64,000 nt of DNA, from assembly GCF_022829365.1 (NCBI RefSeq), contig NZ_JAKSYJ010000236.1, forward strand, positions 62,001 to 126,000, in the 5' to 3' direction. This stretch comes from Methylobacterium sp. J-077. GTDB taxonomy: Bacteria; Pseudomonadota; Alphaproteobacteria; Rhizobiales; Beijerinckiaceae. Each line of letters opens with the position of its first letter. Position 1 is the stretch's first letter. The notes below the pieces were generated by a model that was given only the letters and a program-made list of their open reading frames with translations, did no database searches and was not told where the DNA came from. The translations under genes were made by a program, and so were the position numbers. Shown in pieces: positions 51,923 through 60,715 of the stretch.

Positions 51923-54313
51923 ATGAACAGACACTCGACCAGCGCGTCCTTCCTGCGGGCCGATCCCGTCGGCCCGGCACGATCGTGGCGGGACGGGCCG
52001 CGGTCGCCCGATCCCGACGATCAGGTCGCGATCCTGACGATCATGCGGCGGAACTGGCGGTCGATCCTGGCGCTCGGCGGAGTCGGGCTGATCACGGCGA
52101 TCATCTACGTCGCCACCGCCCCGTCGATCTACACCGCCAAGGCGCGGGTCTACATCGAGAGCCGCCCGAGCCCGGTGACGGCCCGCGACACCCCGGGGGG
52201 CGCGTCCCCCCTGGAGATCGCCGAGGTCGAGAGCCAGGTCGAGTATATCCGCTCCGAGAAGATCGCCCTGGCTGCCGTGCGCCGGCTCGACCTGCCGCCG
52301 GCGCAGGAGCTGTCGGTGCCGCCGCATCCGCTGGTCGCGAAGGTCCGCGAGACCATCGGCGCGGTCAAGCTGTTCGTCGGCAAACTCATCGGCCTCTCCC
52401 CGGCCCCGAAGACGGCCAGCCCGGAGAGCCCGGAGGAGCGCCAGGCCGGCACCGTCCGGGAGAACCTGGAAGCCTCCCGCATCGGCGCGGCCTACGTCAT
52501 CGAGGTCGGCTACAGCCTCGACAATCCCACGGCCGCCGCCGCCGTCGCGAACGCGGTGGCGGACGCCTACGTCGCCACGCAGCTGGAGAACCGGTCGCAG
52601 ATCTGGAAGGTCGCCGGCGACTGGATCCTGCCGCGCCTGAAGGAACTCCAGCAGCGCGCCAGCGAAGCCTCCCGGGAGGCCCAGACCTACAAGGCCGAGC
52701 ACGCGATCATCGATCTCGGCAAGCGCGGCCTGGTGGGCGAGCAGCAGCTCGAGGAGCTCAACACCGCGGTCGCCTCCGCCCGGTCCAAGACCGTGGACGC
52801 CCGCGCCACCCGCGACCAGATCCGCATGCTGCTCGCCTCCGACATCGCCGATCCCGGCATCACCGAGGCCTTCAAGGACACGGTGATCATCCAGCTGCGC
52901 AAGCAGTATGTCGATCTGGTACAGCGCGCCGACGACCTGAAGCGCCGCCTCGGCCCGGACCACGACGCGGTGGTGGCGATCCGGAAGGACGTGCAGGCGG
53001 CCCACCAGTCCCTGCGCGCCGAGCTGGAGCGCCTCGCCGCCTCGCTGGACCGCGATTACGAGGTCGCCAAGGCGCGCGAGACCAGCATGTCGGCGGCCTT
53101 CGACGAATTGATCTCGAAGACGCTGGTGACCAGCAATGCCCGCGTGAAGGCCAAGGAACTCGACCGGGCGGCCGAGACCTACGACCAGATCTACACGAAC
53201 CTGCTCAGCCGCTACATCGACGCGGTCAACCAGCAATCCTACCCGCAGCCCTCCGCGCACGTGATCACCCCGGCGAGCGTTCCGGAGCGCCCGAGCGCGC
53301 CGCGCAGCGGCCTGATCGTGATGCTCGGGATGCTGGTCGGGACCGGGCTCGGGGTCAGCGGCGCCTTCGCGCGGCACTGGTTCGACCGGACCCTGCGGGC
53401 GCCCGGGCAGCTCACCGGCCAGGGCCTGTCCTGCCTGGCCGCGCTGCCCGAGCTGCGCCGCGAGCCGGGCTACCGGGCCGCCCTGGCGCTGGCGCAGGGC
53501 CATGCCGACGAGACCCTGCGGCCGGCGAGCGTCGAGGCGTTCAAGGCGAGCGTCGTGCGGTTCATGCCGCGATCGATGTTCGTCGAGCGCCTGCACAGCC
53601 TGAAGACGCATCTGCTCGGCAACGACCGCCGCGGCCCGGTCTTCGCCATCGGGGTGACCTCGGTCGGGGCCGGCACCGGCAAGACCACCTTCGCGAGCAA
53701 CTTCGCTCAGCTCCTGGGGCGGTCGCGCTCGGCCTCGGCCAGCCGGATCCTGCTGATCGACGCCGACGTGCGGCAGGCGACCCTGTCGCAGCTCAGCCAG
53801 GCCGCCGACCAGCCCGGGCTGCTCGACGTGCTCGCCGGCCGCTGCGGCACCGCGGAGGCGGTCCGGCACCCGCTCGGGGATGTCCGCCTGCTCACCTGCG
53901 GCAGCCTCCTCCCGGGCGACCCGCATTTCAGCGACCTGATGACCCCGGAGGGCATCGCCGGCCTGGTCCGGGACGAGCGCACCCATCTCGACCGCATCGT
54001 GGTGGACCTGCCCCCGGCGGACGAGCTCCCGACGCTCCGGCCGCTCCTCGACATGCTGGACGGGGTGATCCTCGTGGCCGAGGCGGGCAAGACCAACATC
54101 GACGACGTGGTCGCTTCCGTCCAGGATCTCGAAGCCGCCGGCTGCACCGTGCTGGGCGTCGTGCTCAACAAGACCAACACCGCACCGGCGGTCCGGCGCG
54201 GCACGATCGTGAACGCCCTGGTCCAGAGGGCCACCGCCGCAGCCGCCCCGGCCGGCCGCGCCTGGCGGCGCCGGCCCGCCGCCGACGTCACGGATTCGGG
54301 AGCCTCCGCGTGA
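51923..54313 (+). CDS. Wzc/ExoP-like polysaccharide co-polymerase with P-loop kinase domain
   Basis: A 796-residue inner-membrane protein. The Wzz domain starts at the first helix (about 47-68), a periplasmic coiled coil follows (about 230-460), then a second helix (about 463-482) and a cytoplasmic BY-kinase-like domain with Walker A GAGTGKTT (about 583-590), A' ILLIDAD and Walker B RIVVDLPPAD. It controls chain length and export. The C-terminal tail has no tyrosine, unlike classical BY-kinases. GAGG precedes the ATG. It follows the export gene by 40 nt. Confidence 0.85.
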   Translation: MNRHSTSASFLRADPVGPARSWRDGPRSPDPDDQVAILTIMRRNWRSILALGGVGLITAIIYVATAPSIYTAKARVYIESRPSPVTARDTPGGASPLEIAEVESQVEYIRSEKIALAAVRRLDLPPAQELSVPPHPLVAKVRETIGAVKLFVGKLIGLSPAPKTASPESPEERQAGTVRENLEASRIGAAYVIEVGYSLDNPTAAAAVANAVADAYVATQLENRSQIWKVAGDWILPRLKELQQRASEASREAQTYKAEHAIIDLGKRGLVGEQQLEELNTAVASARSKTVDARATRDQIRMLLASDIADPGITEAFKDTVIIQLRKQYVDLVQRADDLKRRLGPDHDAVVAIRKDVQAAHQSLRAELERLAASLDRDYEVAKARETSMSAAFDELISKTLVTSNARVKAKELDRAAETYDQIYTNLLSRYIDAVNQQSYPQPSAHVITPASVPERPSAPRSGLIVMLGMLVGTGLGVSGAFARHWFDRTLRAPGQLTGQGLSCLAALPELRREPGYRAALALAQGHADETLRPASVEAFKASVVRFMPRSMFVERLHSLKTHLLGNDRRGPVFAIGVTSVGAGTGKTTFASNFAQLLGRSRSASASRILLIDADVRQATLSQLSQAADQPGLLDVLAGRCGTAEAVRHPLGDVRLLTCGSLLPGDPHFSDLMTPEGIAGLVRDERTHLDRIVVDLPPADELPTLRPLLDMLDGVILVAEAGKTNIDDVVASVQDLEAAGCTVLGVVLNKTNTAPAVRRGTIVNALVQRATAAAAPAGRAWRRRPAADVTDSGASA

Positions 54314-54368
54314 CGGTGTTTCGCCAGGCGGAGCGCGCGCCGGTTCAATCGATCCCGGATCCCACCCA

Positions 54369-54424
54369 TCCCCCTCATCCTGAGGTGCTGCGCAGCAGCC
54401 TCGAAGGAGGGTTCCAGAAGCCGC
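54369..54424. repeat. dispersed intergenic repeat
   Basis: The segment CCCTCATCCTGAGGTGCTGC and the following AGCCTCGAAGGAGGGTTCCA look like a repeat common between genes of Rhizobiales. It has a short palindrome CCTCA-tcc-TGAGG. Identified from memory of the pattern, not by search. Confidence 0.45.
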
Positions 54425-54554
54425 CGCAGGCCCCGTCGCTCGTGCGGGCTACGACGTTCATCTCGGCGCCGTTCGAGGGGCAACCGACCGACAGCCTCGC
54501 ATCTCTCACGATCAGGGGGTTTGGTGGGATGGCTGCTGCCGGGTGCCACACCCC

Positions 54555-55718
54555 ATGACCCAGACCCAGCCCGAAACCGCCGTGCTCGGCCGGGTCGCCT
54601 TCTTCGGCCATGACCGGATCGAGCCGACGATCCGGAAGCGGGTCGGCGCCATCCGGGACTCCGGCTGGTCGGTGGTCGAATACATGTTCGTGCGGGCGCG
54701 GGTCGGCCTCGCCGAACCCGCCATCGCCGGCGACCTTGTCCCCCTCGGGCAGACCGTGGACCGGCATTACGGACGGCGGCTGCCGCTGCTCGCGCTCGGG
54801 ATCGTCCGGGCGCTCAGGCGGTGGCGCGACCTGCGCACCGCGGACGTGGTCTATGTCCGCAACCTCGACATGGCGCTGGTGGCCTGGGCTTCGGCCCGGC
54901 TGGCGGGCAGCCGCGCGCCGCTGGTCTACGAGGTGCTCGACATCCAGCGGCTGATGGTGCGCCCGGACAAGGTCGGGCGGATCGCCCGCGCGGTCGAGCG
55001 CTGGATCCTGGGCCGCAGCGCGCTCCTGGTCGTCAGCGCGCCGGACTTCGTGACCCGCTATTTCGCGCCGGTCCAGGGTTTTTCGGGCCCGTGGCATCTC
55101 CTCGAGAACAAGGTCATGGCCCACCGCCTCGCCGAGGTGGCGCACCGGCTGGACCGCGGCCGCGTCGCGGGACCGCCCTGGGTGATCGGCTGGTTCGGCA
55201 CGCTGCGCTGCCGCCGGAGCCTGACCATCCTCGCGGCGGTGGCGCGGGCGCTCGGCAATTCGGTGCGGATCGTGATCGCCGGACGGCTCTCGGAGGAGGA
55301 TATCGACCCGCAGGATTTCGCCGCGACCCTGGGCCGGCATCCGAACATGACGTTCCGCGGCCCCTACGCCAATCCCGGTGAGCTGCCCGACATCTATGGC
55401 GGCGTCCACTTCAGCTGGGCGGTCGATTACCTGGATGACGGCCTGAATTCGGATTGGCTGCTGCCGAACCGGCTCTACGAGGGCGGCCTGTGCGGGGCGC
55501 TGACCCTGGCGCGGGCCGGAACCGCCACCGGCCGCTACGCCGAGGCCGAGGGAGTCGGCTGGGCGTTCCCGGAGCCGCTGGAGGAGGCGGTCATCGCGTT
55601 CCTGCGCACGCTCGACGGCGCGACCTATGCCGAGATGCAGAGCGGCCTCCTCGCCTGCGCGATCTCGAAATTCGTCGACGACCACGGCATGCGGGACCTG
55701 CTGGCGCGGGTGGCGTGA
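54555..55718 (+). CDS. glycosyltransferase of GT-B fold (family 1/4-like)
   Basis: A 387-residue protein with a GT-B layout: the N-terminal domain starts VAFFGHDRIEPTIRKRVGAI, and the C-terminal domain begins at WVIGWFGTLRCRRSLTIL with NPGELPDIYGGVHFSWAVDY and the donor-site segment LPNRLYEGGLCGAL. The donor is unknown. ATG 54555 is chosen; a GTG at 54543 would add four residues. A strong hairpin 9 nt after the stop ends the unit. Confidence 0.8.
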   Translation: MTQTQPETAVLGRVAFFGHDRIEPTIRKRVGAIRDSGWSVVEYMFVRARVGLAEPAIAGDLVPLGQTVDRHYGRRLPLLALGIVRALRRWRDLRTADVVYVRNLDMALVAWASARLAGSRAPLVYEVLDIQRLMVRPDKVGRIARAVERWILGRSALLVVSAPDFVTRYFAPVQGFSGPWHLLENKVMAHRLAEVAHRLDRGRVAGPPWVIGWFGTLRCRRSLTILAAVARALGNSVRIVIAGRLSEEDIDPQDFAATLGRHPNMTFRGPYANPGELPDIYGGVHFSWAVDYLDDGLNSDWLLPNRLYEGGLCGALTLARAGTATGRYAEAEGVGWAFPEPLEEAVIAFLRTLDGATYAEMQSGLLACAISKFVDDHGMRDLLARVA

Positions 55719-55727
55719 TCGGCCGGC

Positions 55728-55829
55728 TGGAACCATGCCCGATCGCGTTGGGATCGGGCATGGTTCCAGGTCCTTGATCGATGCGCTCGCTGCCGCCGAA
55801 CCGGTATCCGCTTCGGCGGCGAGCGCTCC
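55728..55829. repeat. dispersed double palindrome, also likely terminator
   Basis: A 17-bp perfect stem (TGGAACCATGCCCGATC, 55728-55744, with 55752-55768, 7-nt loop) is followed by a second palindrome (55783-55800 with 55812-55826). Same design as the element at 27083. It starts 9 nt after the glycosyltransferase stop. Confidence 0.75.
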
Positions 55830-55841
55830 AGCGGCCTTACC

Positions 55842-55889
55842 CGTCATCGCGAGCGCAAGCGAAGCACCCTCGGGTCGCTCGCGATGACG
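55842..55889. repeat. inverted repeat of the GTCATCGCGAGCG type
   Basis: Perfect 14-bp arms CGTCATCGCGAGCG (55842-55855) and reverse complement (55876-55889) with a 20-nt spacer containing GCGAAGCACC. The pattern resembles a widely dispersed Rhizobiales intergenic repeat. Confidence 0.6.
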
Positions 55890-56601
55890 ATGGCGCGGGG
55901 GCGGCCGAGCGGCCGCGAGCCTGAAGCCCCGTGGATCCGCCGGGCGGCGAATCACCTTCCCTCGACACGCCCGGCGCGAGCGTCCCAGTCTCCTGATTCG
56001 CCGGCGATTCGCCCCACCGGGGCCGCTGCAACGCGCGACAGTGTCGACTCGCGTACAAAATCGGTCCCTATAGGCCACACGATCGGCGAAAATTGATTTT
56101 CGGACGGCAAATCGTATAAGCCCGGCGCGTGCCTCAGACGCGGACTTGAACTGGCAAAATAGAGCGGCCGATATGGATTTTCATGACTGAATTCGGCTCT
56201 CGAAACGGTCGCTCGCGCCGCTGAAAACACCGGGGCGACGGGTTTGATATTACCGCTCGCCAAAACCTCGATCCGACGGCCGAGATACCGGCGCAATGCC
56301 CCGATGAACAATCACACACGCAAGAAGACCTCGCGAATGCCCGGCAAGATCTAGCAGCGACGCTTCGTGCCACCGCGCGCCCCGCTACGTACGTAGTTCG
56401 TGACTGAATTAACCTGCGTAGAAATTTAATCAAATAGGGACGAATTGGGTATTTACAGCCGATTTTACGAAAGTTAGCATTATATCCACGGTCATCGAGA
56501 GCCAACCAATAAGGCGCCGGGTCGACCGTAATCCGCCAGTGTCACGCCGATGGCGCGTTCATTGGGCCCCCAAGTCTCCGTCCGACAATGGGCTTCCTGC
56601 G

Positions 56602-56610
56602 AAAGGAGGT
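56602..56610 (+). promoter_or_regulatory. perfect Shine-Dalgarno sequence
   Basis: AAAGGAGGT, fully complementary to the 16S rRNA 3' end, 8 nt before the ATG at 56619. It is much stronger than other sites in the window and fixes the start. Confidence 0.8.
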
Positions 56611-56618
56611 AACTTCTT

Positions 56619-57446
56619 ATGGCCAGTCTTGGTACTCGAGACGAGCGCGTCATCGTTGAGCGGGACACTCTTCAGAGCCGTCACGGCGTCTCGGGGGTGC
56701 AGGGCGGTGACGGTCCGGCCGTCATCGAGCGGCGGGACCCGACCCTGGCCCGCACGAACCGCATCGTGATCATCGATCGGCGACAGCTCGTCGGTCGCTG
56801 CCTGGCGGCGTCCCTCCGGGAAGCCGACAAGGATACGGTGTTCGAGGTCTTCCCGGACATCGAGTCCTGGAAGCGCCAGACCCCGTTCGCGGCCGCCAAC
56901 GTGGTCGTGCTGTGCCGGCCGGACGGCAACCTCTCGGAGACCGAGTGGGCCGAGATCACCCGGGAGCTGGCGCTGCTGCAGGGTGAGGTCGATGCCCCGC
57001 CGGTTGCGGTCATCTCCGACGGGGAGAACCTCGACCAGATCGTGCGGACCATCAAGCTCGGGGTCAAAGGCTACATCCCGACCACGACCTCCGTGGACAT
57101 CGCGCTGCAGGCGCTCCAGCTCGTCCAGGCGGGCGGCGTCTATATCCCGGCGGAATGCCTGTTCCCGCTTCTCGCCAGCATCAAGGTCGAGGAGCCGGTC
57201 GAGGCCAGCGAGGACGAGATCTTCTCCCCCCGCCAGCTCTGCGTCGCACGGGCGCTGCGCAAGGGCACGCCCAACAAGATCATCGCCTACGAACTGAACA
57301 TGTGCGAGAGCACGGTGAAGGTTCACGTCCGCAACATCATGAAGAAGTTGAAGGCGAAGAACCGCACCGAGGTCGCGTACCTGACCAACAAGTACTTTCT
57401 GCGCGAGGATTCGAGCCTCGCCAGCGTGAAGGCCCCGGCGGCCTGA
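56619..57446 (+). CDS. LuxR-type response regulator with degenerate receiver
   Basis: A 275-residue regulator. After a 45-residue variable N-terminus comes a receiver-like domain (about 48-175): IVIIDRRQLVGRCL, NVVVLCRPDG and VKGYIPT with Lys150. The phospho-acceptor Asp position is occupied by Cys99 or a neighbour, so classical phosphorylation is unlikely. A LuxR/NarL helix-turn-helix (about 203-262; FSPRQLCVARALRKG, CESTVKVHVRNIMKKL) ends it. It lies between polysaccharide genes and is convergent with ugd, so it may control them. Confidence 0.83.
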   Translation: MASLGTRDERVIVERDTLQSRHGVSGVQGGDGPAVIERRDPTLARTNRIVIIDRRQLVGRCLAASLREADKDTVFEVFPDIESWKRQTPFAAANVVVLCRPDGNLSETEWAEITRELALLQGEVDAPPVAVISDGENLDQIVRTIKLGVKGYIPTTTSVDIALQALQLVQAGGVYIPAECLFPLLASIKVEEPVEASEDEIFSPRQLCVARALRKGTPNKIIAYELNMCESTVKVHVRNIMKKLKAKNRTEVAYLTNKYFLREDSSLASVKAPAA

Positions 57447-57473
57447 TCGCCGCCTGACACATCCGGACGACAC

Positions 57474-57518
57474 AGAGCCGTGCCCGATCGCGCCGCGATC
57501 CGGCACGGCTCTTTGTTT
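57474..57518. terminator. terminator between regulator and ugd
   Basis: An 11-bp stem (AGAGCCGTGCC 57474-57484 with 57502-57512) extended by GATCGC/GCGATC after one mismatch, 3-nt loop, followed by TTTGTTT. It lies between convergent genes and probably serves the regulator on the plus strand. Confidence 0.75.
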
Positions 57519-57556
57519 GCGCGGACCGCGCCGATCCGGAGACCGGGGCGGCCGGC

Positions 57557-58924
57557 TCACCCGACGGACAGGAGCAACCGGTCCTGCGACGGCGCGGGCG
57601 CGGCCTGGGGCTCGGCCGGCTCCGCGGGGCGGCCGACGCTGCTGTAGGCGAAGCCGTGCAGCCGGGCCTCCTCGGGCCGGTAGACGTTGCGCAGATCCAC
57701 CAGGATCGGAATCCGCATCGTCGCGCGCAGCCGCGCCAGGTCGAGGGCCCGGAACGCGTTCCACTCGGTGACGATCACCAGGGCGTCCGCGCCCTCCGCA
57801 CAGGCATAGGGATCCTGCGCGAGCGCGACCCCGGGCAGGAGCGGCCCGGCCTGCTCCATCCCCTCCGGGTCGTAGGCGCGGACCTGCGCGCCGGCATCCT
57901 GCAGGCCGGTGACGATCGCGAGCGATGGCGCGTCGCGCATGTCGTCGGTGTTCGGCTTGAAGGTCAGGCCGAGCACCGCGATCGTCTTGCCGCGCACCCC
58001 GCCGCAGGCCCGGATCACCTTGCGGGCCATGCCGCGTTTGCGCTGGTCGTTGACCGCCACCACGGTCTCGACCAGCCGCAGCGGCGTGCCGGCATCCTGA
58101 GCGGTCTTGACCAGGGCCAGGGTGTCCTTGGGGAAGCACGAGCCGCCGTAGCCCGGCCCAGCGTGCAGGAACTTGCCGCCGATCCGGTTGTCGAGCCCCA
58201 TGCCGCGGGCGACCTGCTGGACGTCGGCGCCGACCTGCTCGCAGAGATCCGCGATCTCGTTGATGAAGGTGATCTTGGCGGCCAGGAACGCGTTGGCGGC
58301 GTACTTGGTCAGCTCCGCGGTGCGCCGCGACGTGACCAGGATCGGCGCCTGGTTGAGGTAGAGCGGCCGGTAGACCTCGCGCATCACCGCCTCCGCGCGG
58401 GGATCCTCGGTGCCGACCACGATCCGGTCCGGGCGCTTGAAGTCCGAGATCGCCGCGCCCTCGCGCAAGAATTCCGGGTTCGACACCACGGCGAAATCGG
58501 CATCCGGCCGGAGCTCGCGGATGATGCGCTCGACCTCGTCGCCGGTGCCCACCGGCACGGTCGACTTGGTCACCACCACGGTGAAGCGGGTCAGCGCCCG
58601 GGCGATGCCGCGGGCCGCCTGATAGACGTAGGACAGGTCGGCGAAGCCGTCGCCCCGGCGGGACGGGGTGCCCACCGCGATGAACACCGCGTCGGCCTCC
58701 GCGACCGCCCGCCCCAGGTCGGCGACGAAGGACAGCCGGCCCTGGCGGACGTTCTCGGCCACCAGCACGCCGAGTTCGGGCTCGAAGATCGGGATCTGCC
58801 CGGCATTCAGCGCGTCGATCCGGTCGCGATTGCTGTCGACGCACACGACCTGGTGGCCGAAATCGGCGAGGCACGCCCCGGAGACCAGCCCGACATAGCC
58901 CGACCCGACCATCGTGATGTTCAT
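57557..58924 (-). CDS. ugd: UDP-glucose/GlcNAc 6-dehydrogenase
   Basis: A 455-residue NAD-dependent dehydrogenase making a UDP-uronic acid. The NAD motif is MVGSGYVGLVSGACLADFGH, the catalytic Cys263 lies in GYGGSCFPKD, and TKSTVPVGT and FLREGAAISDF are further family marks. UDP-glucose is the default substrate of this length class. Given the WbpB/E/D-like genes upstream, UDP-GlcNAc cannot be excluded. A Pro-rich C-terminal tail is present. ATG 58924 is chosen; frames beyond run into non-coding DNA. Confidence 0.9.
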   Translation of the reverse strand: MNITMVGSGYVGLVSGACLADFGHQVVCVDSNRDRIDALNAGQIPIFEPELGVLVAENVRQGRLSFVADLGRAVAEADAVFIAVGTPSRRGDGFADLSYVYQAARGIARALTRFTVVVTKSTVPVGTGDEVERIIRELRPDADFAVVSNPEFLREGAAISDFKRPDRIVVGTEDPRAEAVMREVYRPLYLNQAPILVTSRRTAELTKYAANAFLAAKITFINEIADLCEQVGADVQQVARGMGLDNRIGGKFLHAGPGYGGSCFPKDTLALVKTAQDAGTPLRLVETVVAVNDQRKRGMARKVIRACGGVRGKTIAVLGLTFKPNTDDMRDAPSLAIVTGLQDAGAQVRAYDPEGMEQAGPLLPGVALAQDPYACAEGADALVIVTEWNAFRALDLARLRATMRIPILVDLRNVYRPEEARLHGFAYSSVGRPAEPAEPQAAPAPSQDRLLLSVG

Positions 58925-59269
58925 GCCTGCCCTGTCCTTGCCTCGTCGCACCGCGAACGCCTGGATGTCCTGCTCTACGGCGAGGCCGTCGGCGGGGCAC
59001 CTCATGACTAAGGCGTAGGGGCGGTCGGCGAGACGGGGTAGGGCGCGGTCGCGGTCCGGCCGGCCCGCCCGGACGCCCGGAAGACCGTCCGCGCTACCTC
59101 GCTTGGCTTAGCCCCCGCGGATCCTGCGATGTTCCGGGATCCCGCGCGAGAGCAACCAGCCTAAAAGCTAAGTCCTTGTCGCTCCTTTTAGGGCTGGATG
59201 TCGTGGGGTTTAGGCGGGCAGGATCGTCGGGCCAAACGCTCTGGGGGACTTTGGCTGGGGAGAGTCGAT
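58925..59269. other. intergenic region between ugd and DUF6894 gene
   Basis: About 345 nt. It should contain the ugd promoter. Open frames here are short. An in-frame ATG at 59198 would extend the next gene by 24 residues unlike its family. Confidence 0.4.
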
Positions 59270-59491
59270 TTGGCCGCGCGTTTCTACTTCGAGTTGGCGA
59301 ACGCGGAGATCACGCTTCACGACACGACAGGCGTCGAGGCCGCCGACCTCGCGGAGGCGCTGTTCGAGGCGCGCAGCGTCATCGCCGAGATGGCCGACGA
59401 GATCGCCGAGGAGCCTGCGGGACCGCCCTGGACGCTGCTGGTGCGCGACGAAGCCGGATGGCTCGTCGGACGCCTGCCGATCCGGAAGTGA
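59270..59491 (+). CDS. DUF6894 family small protein
   Basis: A 73-residue protein whose sequence LAARFYFELANAEITLHDTT, IAEMADEIAEE and LLVRDEAGWLVGRLPI follows the DUF6894 pattern, abundant in Methylobacterium and of unknown function. Start TTG 59270 is chosen because family members begin right before RFYF and a GGGGAGAG lies about 5 nt upstream; the ATG at 59198 is the alternative. Confidence 0.7.
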   Translation: MAARFYFELANAEITLHDTTGVEAADLAEALFEARSVIAEMADEIAEEPAGPPWTLLVRDEAGWLVGRLPIRK

Positions 59492-59561
59492 TCGGGGCGG
59501 TCTTTACCAGTCGTTAACCATTCGCTCGGAGGATCGGAGCGGTCTTCAACCAGGGGCAGCC

Positions 59562-59789
59562 ATGGCCAGACCGACCTCCTCGTCCACCCGGGATCTGCGC
59601 GCCGCGGCGCTGGCGGATGCCACGGCCACCGAGATGGCGCGCGCGGCCCAATCCCTGGCCTGCGGCGGCGATCCCGAGACCGCCGAGGCGCTCCGCACGA
59701 TGGCGCGGCACAACCGGATCGCGGCGCTCAAGCTCCGAGCGGTGCAGGGCTTCGCGCCGGACCGGGTCGGCCTGGCGCGTATCTTCTGA
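59562..59789 (+). CDS. small hypothetical protein
   Basis: A 75-residue Ala/Arg-rich helical protein (ATATEMARAAQSLACGGDPE, LRTMARHNRIAALKLRA). An AGGGGCAGCC precedes the ATG. It is in the style of small Methylobacterium proteins following DUF6894 genes; no function known. Confidence 0.55.
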   Translation: MARPTSSSTRDLRAAALADATATEMARAAQSLACGGDPETAEALRTMARHNRIAALKLRAVQGFAPDRVGLARIF

Positions 59790-59970
59790 TCGGGGACAGC
59801 CGGGCTCGTCCGGGCCGAGGCGCGGGCTCCCGGCGCGAGCGCGCCTTCTCCTGCACATATCAAGCTTCGGACTGCCTGCGGCTCGTCATCCGCAATGCAG
59901 AAACTATCGATCCGGATTGGATCACGCCCTACGCAGGGAGCGAGTACCGGCTATAGCGCCGCGGACGCAG

Positions 59971-60141
59971 TCAAACGTGGCGGCGTGGCAGAAGCCCCCT
60001 ATTGTCAAAGGTCGGATGAGCACGGGACCGACGTCGCGCCGCCCGGGCCTTGCGAGCAAGCTGGCTCGCCCCGGCAGCCGCAAAGGCGGTGACAACCACC
60101 AGAACGGGGAGCACGTAATCGACGTAGGGTCCGAGGGTCAT
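59971..60141 (-). CDS. 56-residue membrane protein
   Basis: A short ORF starting MTLGPYVDYVLP with one membrane segment (about 9-27, VLPVLVVVTAFAAAGAS) and a strongly basic C-terminal tail (RKARAARRRSR). It starts 8 nt after the stop of another small membrane protein gene, with GGGTGA upstream. The N-terminus vaguely resembles CcmD-like small proteins, but no ccm genes are near. Function unknown. Confidence 0.5.
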   Translation of the reverse strand: MTLGPYVDYVLPVLVVVTAFAAAGASQLARKARAARRRSRAHPTFDNRGLLPRRHV

Positions 60142-60149
60142 GATTCACC

Positions 60150-60314
60150 CTACCCCAGGAGCGTGACATACACCGCTCGATGGGCACACACGCTGGCGAC
60201 GAACCAGATGGCGCTGTTGCTCCAGATGTCGCCATCCGGCGATGACTGGATGAGGCCGAATTTGTAGCCGACCAGCGGCGTAACCACACCGGTTGTGAAT
60301 GCCCCAATGACCAT
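60150..60314 (-). CDS. 54-residue membrane protein
   Basis: A short ORF starting MVIGAFTTGVVTPLVGYKFG with a second hydrophobic stretch near the C-terminus (AIWFVASVCAHRAVYVTLLG), possibly two membrane segments around a polar SSPDGD loop. GGGG lies about 7 nt upstream of the ATG. It is directly followed by the 56-residue membrane protein gene. No family was recognised. Confidence 0.5.
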   Translation of the reverse strand: MVIGAFTTGVVTPLVGYKFGLIQSSPDGDIWSNSAIWFVASVCAHRAVYVTLLG

Positions 60315-60364
60315 GCCGTTACCCCAATGCGCCGCTCATTTCCGAATTTCCTTTTCTTCTTCGT

Positions 60365-60715
60365 TCACAGTCGGCCGCCCTTGAAAGAGATGCCATCAAA
60401 CAACAAGCTGTTGAAGCAGTGCGTTTCACTAACTAGGCGCTCACCGAAACGATCGTCATTGGCCTGACCATCTCGGATGAAATCCTCCCACGATCGTTTA
60501 AAAGGCTTCCCGTATTCGGTCGCTTCCTTGGCATTTTTGTCCGCAAACGCAATCTGCGCAACCAAATTTCTAAGCGCACCGTTCAACATCAAAATATTGA
60601 TACGATGCTCTTGCTCGACAGTAAGAGGGGCAGTTTCGGCTGGCCGATTGAGCGTCGTCAGTTCGCCCCCCTGGATCGCGGGGTCGGTGCCCGAATCCTG
60701 TAAGCGCGTAGACAA
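60365..60715 (-). CDS. hypothetical protein of the small-gene cluster
   Basis: A 116-residue soluble protein of lower GC than the surrounding genome. It contains LTVEQEHRINILMLNGALRN and FADKNAKEATEYGKPFKRSW, helical and charged. No family recognised. The only upstream start is TTG 60715, abutting the TGA of the preceding ORF; translation may instead begin at the internal ATG in the ILMLNG segment. It is followed by two tiny membrane protein genes. Confidence 0.55.
   Translation of the reverse strand: MSTRLQDSGTDPAIQGGELTTLNRPAETAPLTVEQEHRINILMLNGALRNLVAQIAFADKNAKEATEYGKPFKRSWEDFIRDGQANDDRFGERLVSETHCFNSLLFDGISFKGGRL

Larger units (their letters stand above)
55719..56618. other. 900-nt gene-free region with repeats and an AT-rich segment
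   Basis: Palindromic repeats fill 55728-55889. From about 56090 to 56540 the DNA becomes markedly AT-richer and has no convincing ORF on either strand. It precedes a regulator gene with a perfect ribosome-binding site, so the last part is probably its promoter and leader. Confidence 0.55.

Noticed and set aside
51830..53986. Minus-strand frame of 718 codons opposite the Wzc-like gene
   Set aside because: Composition typical of antisense GC-rich frames (Gly/Arg/Asp/Leu); the plus-strand gene has full domain structure.
56134..56505. Minus-strand frame of 123 codons in the AT-rich region
   Set aside because: Cys/Arg/Ser-rich product without pattern, weak start; taken as non-coding.
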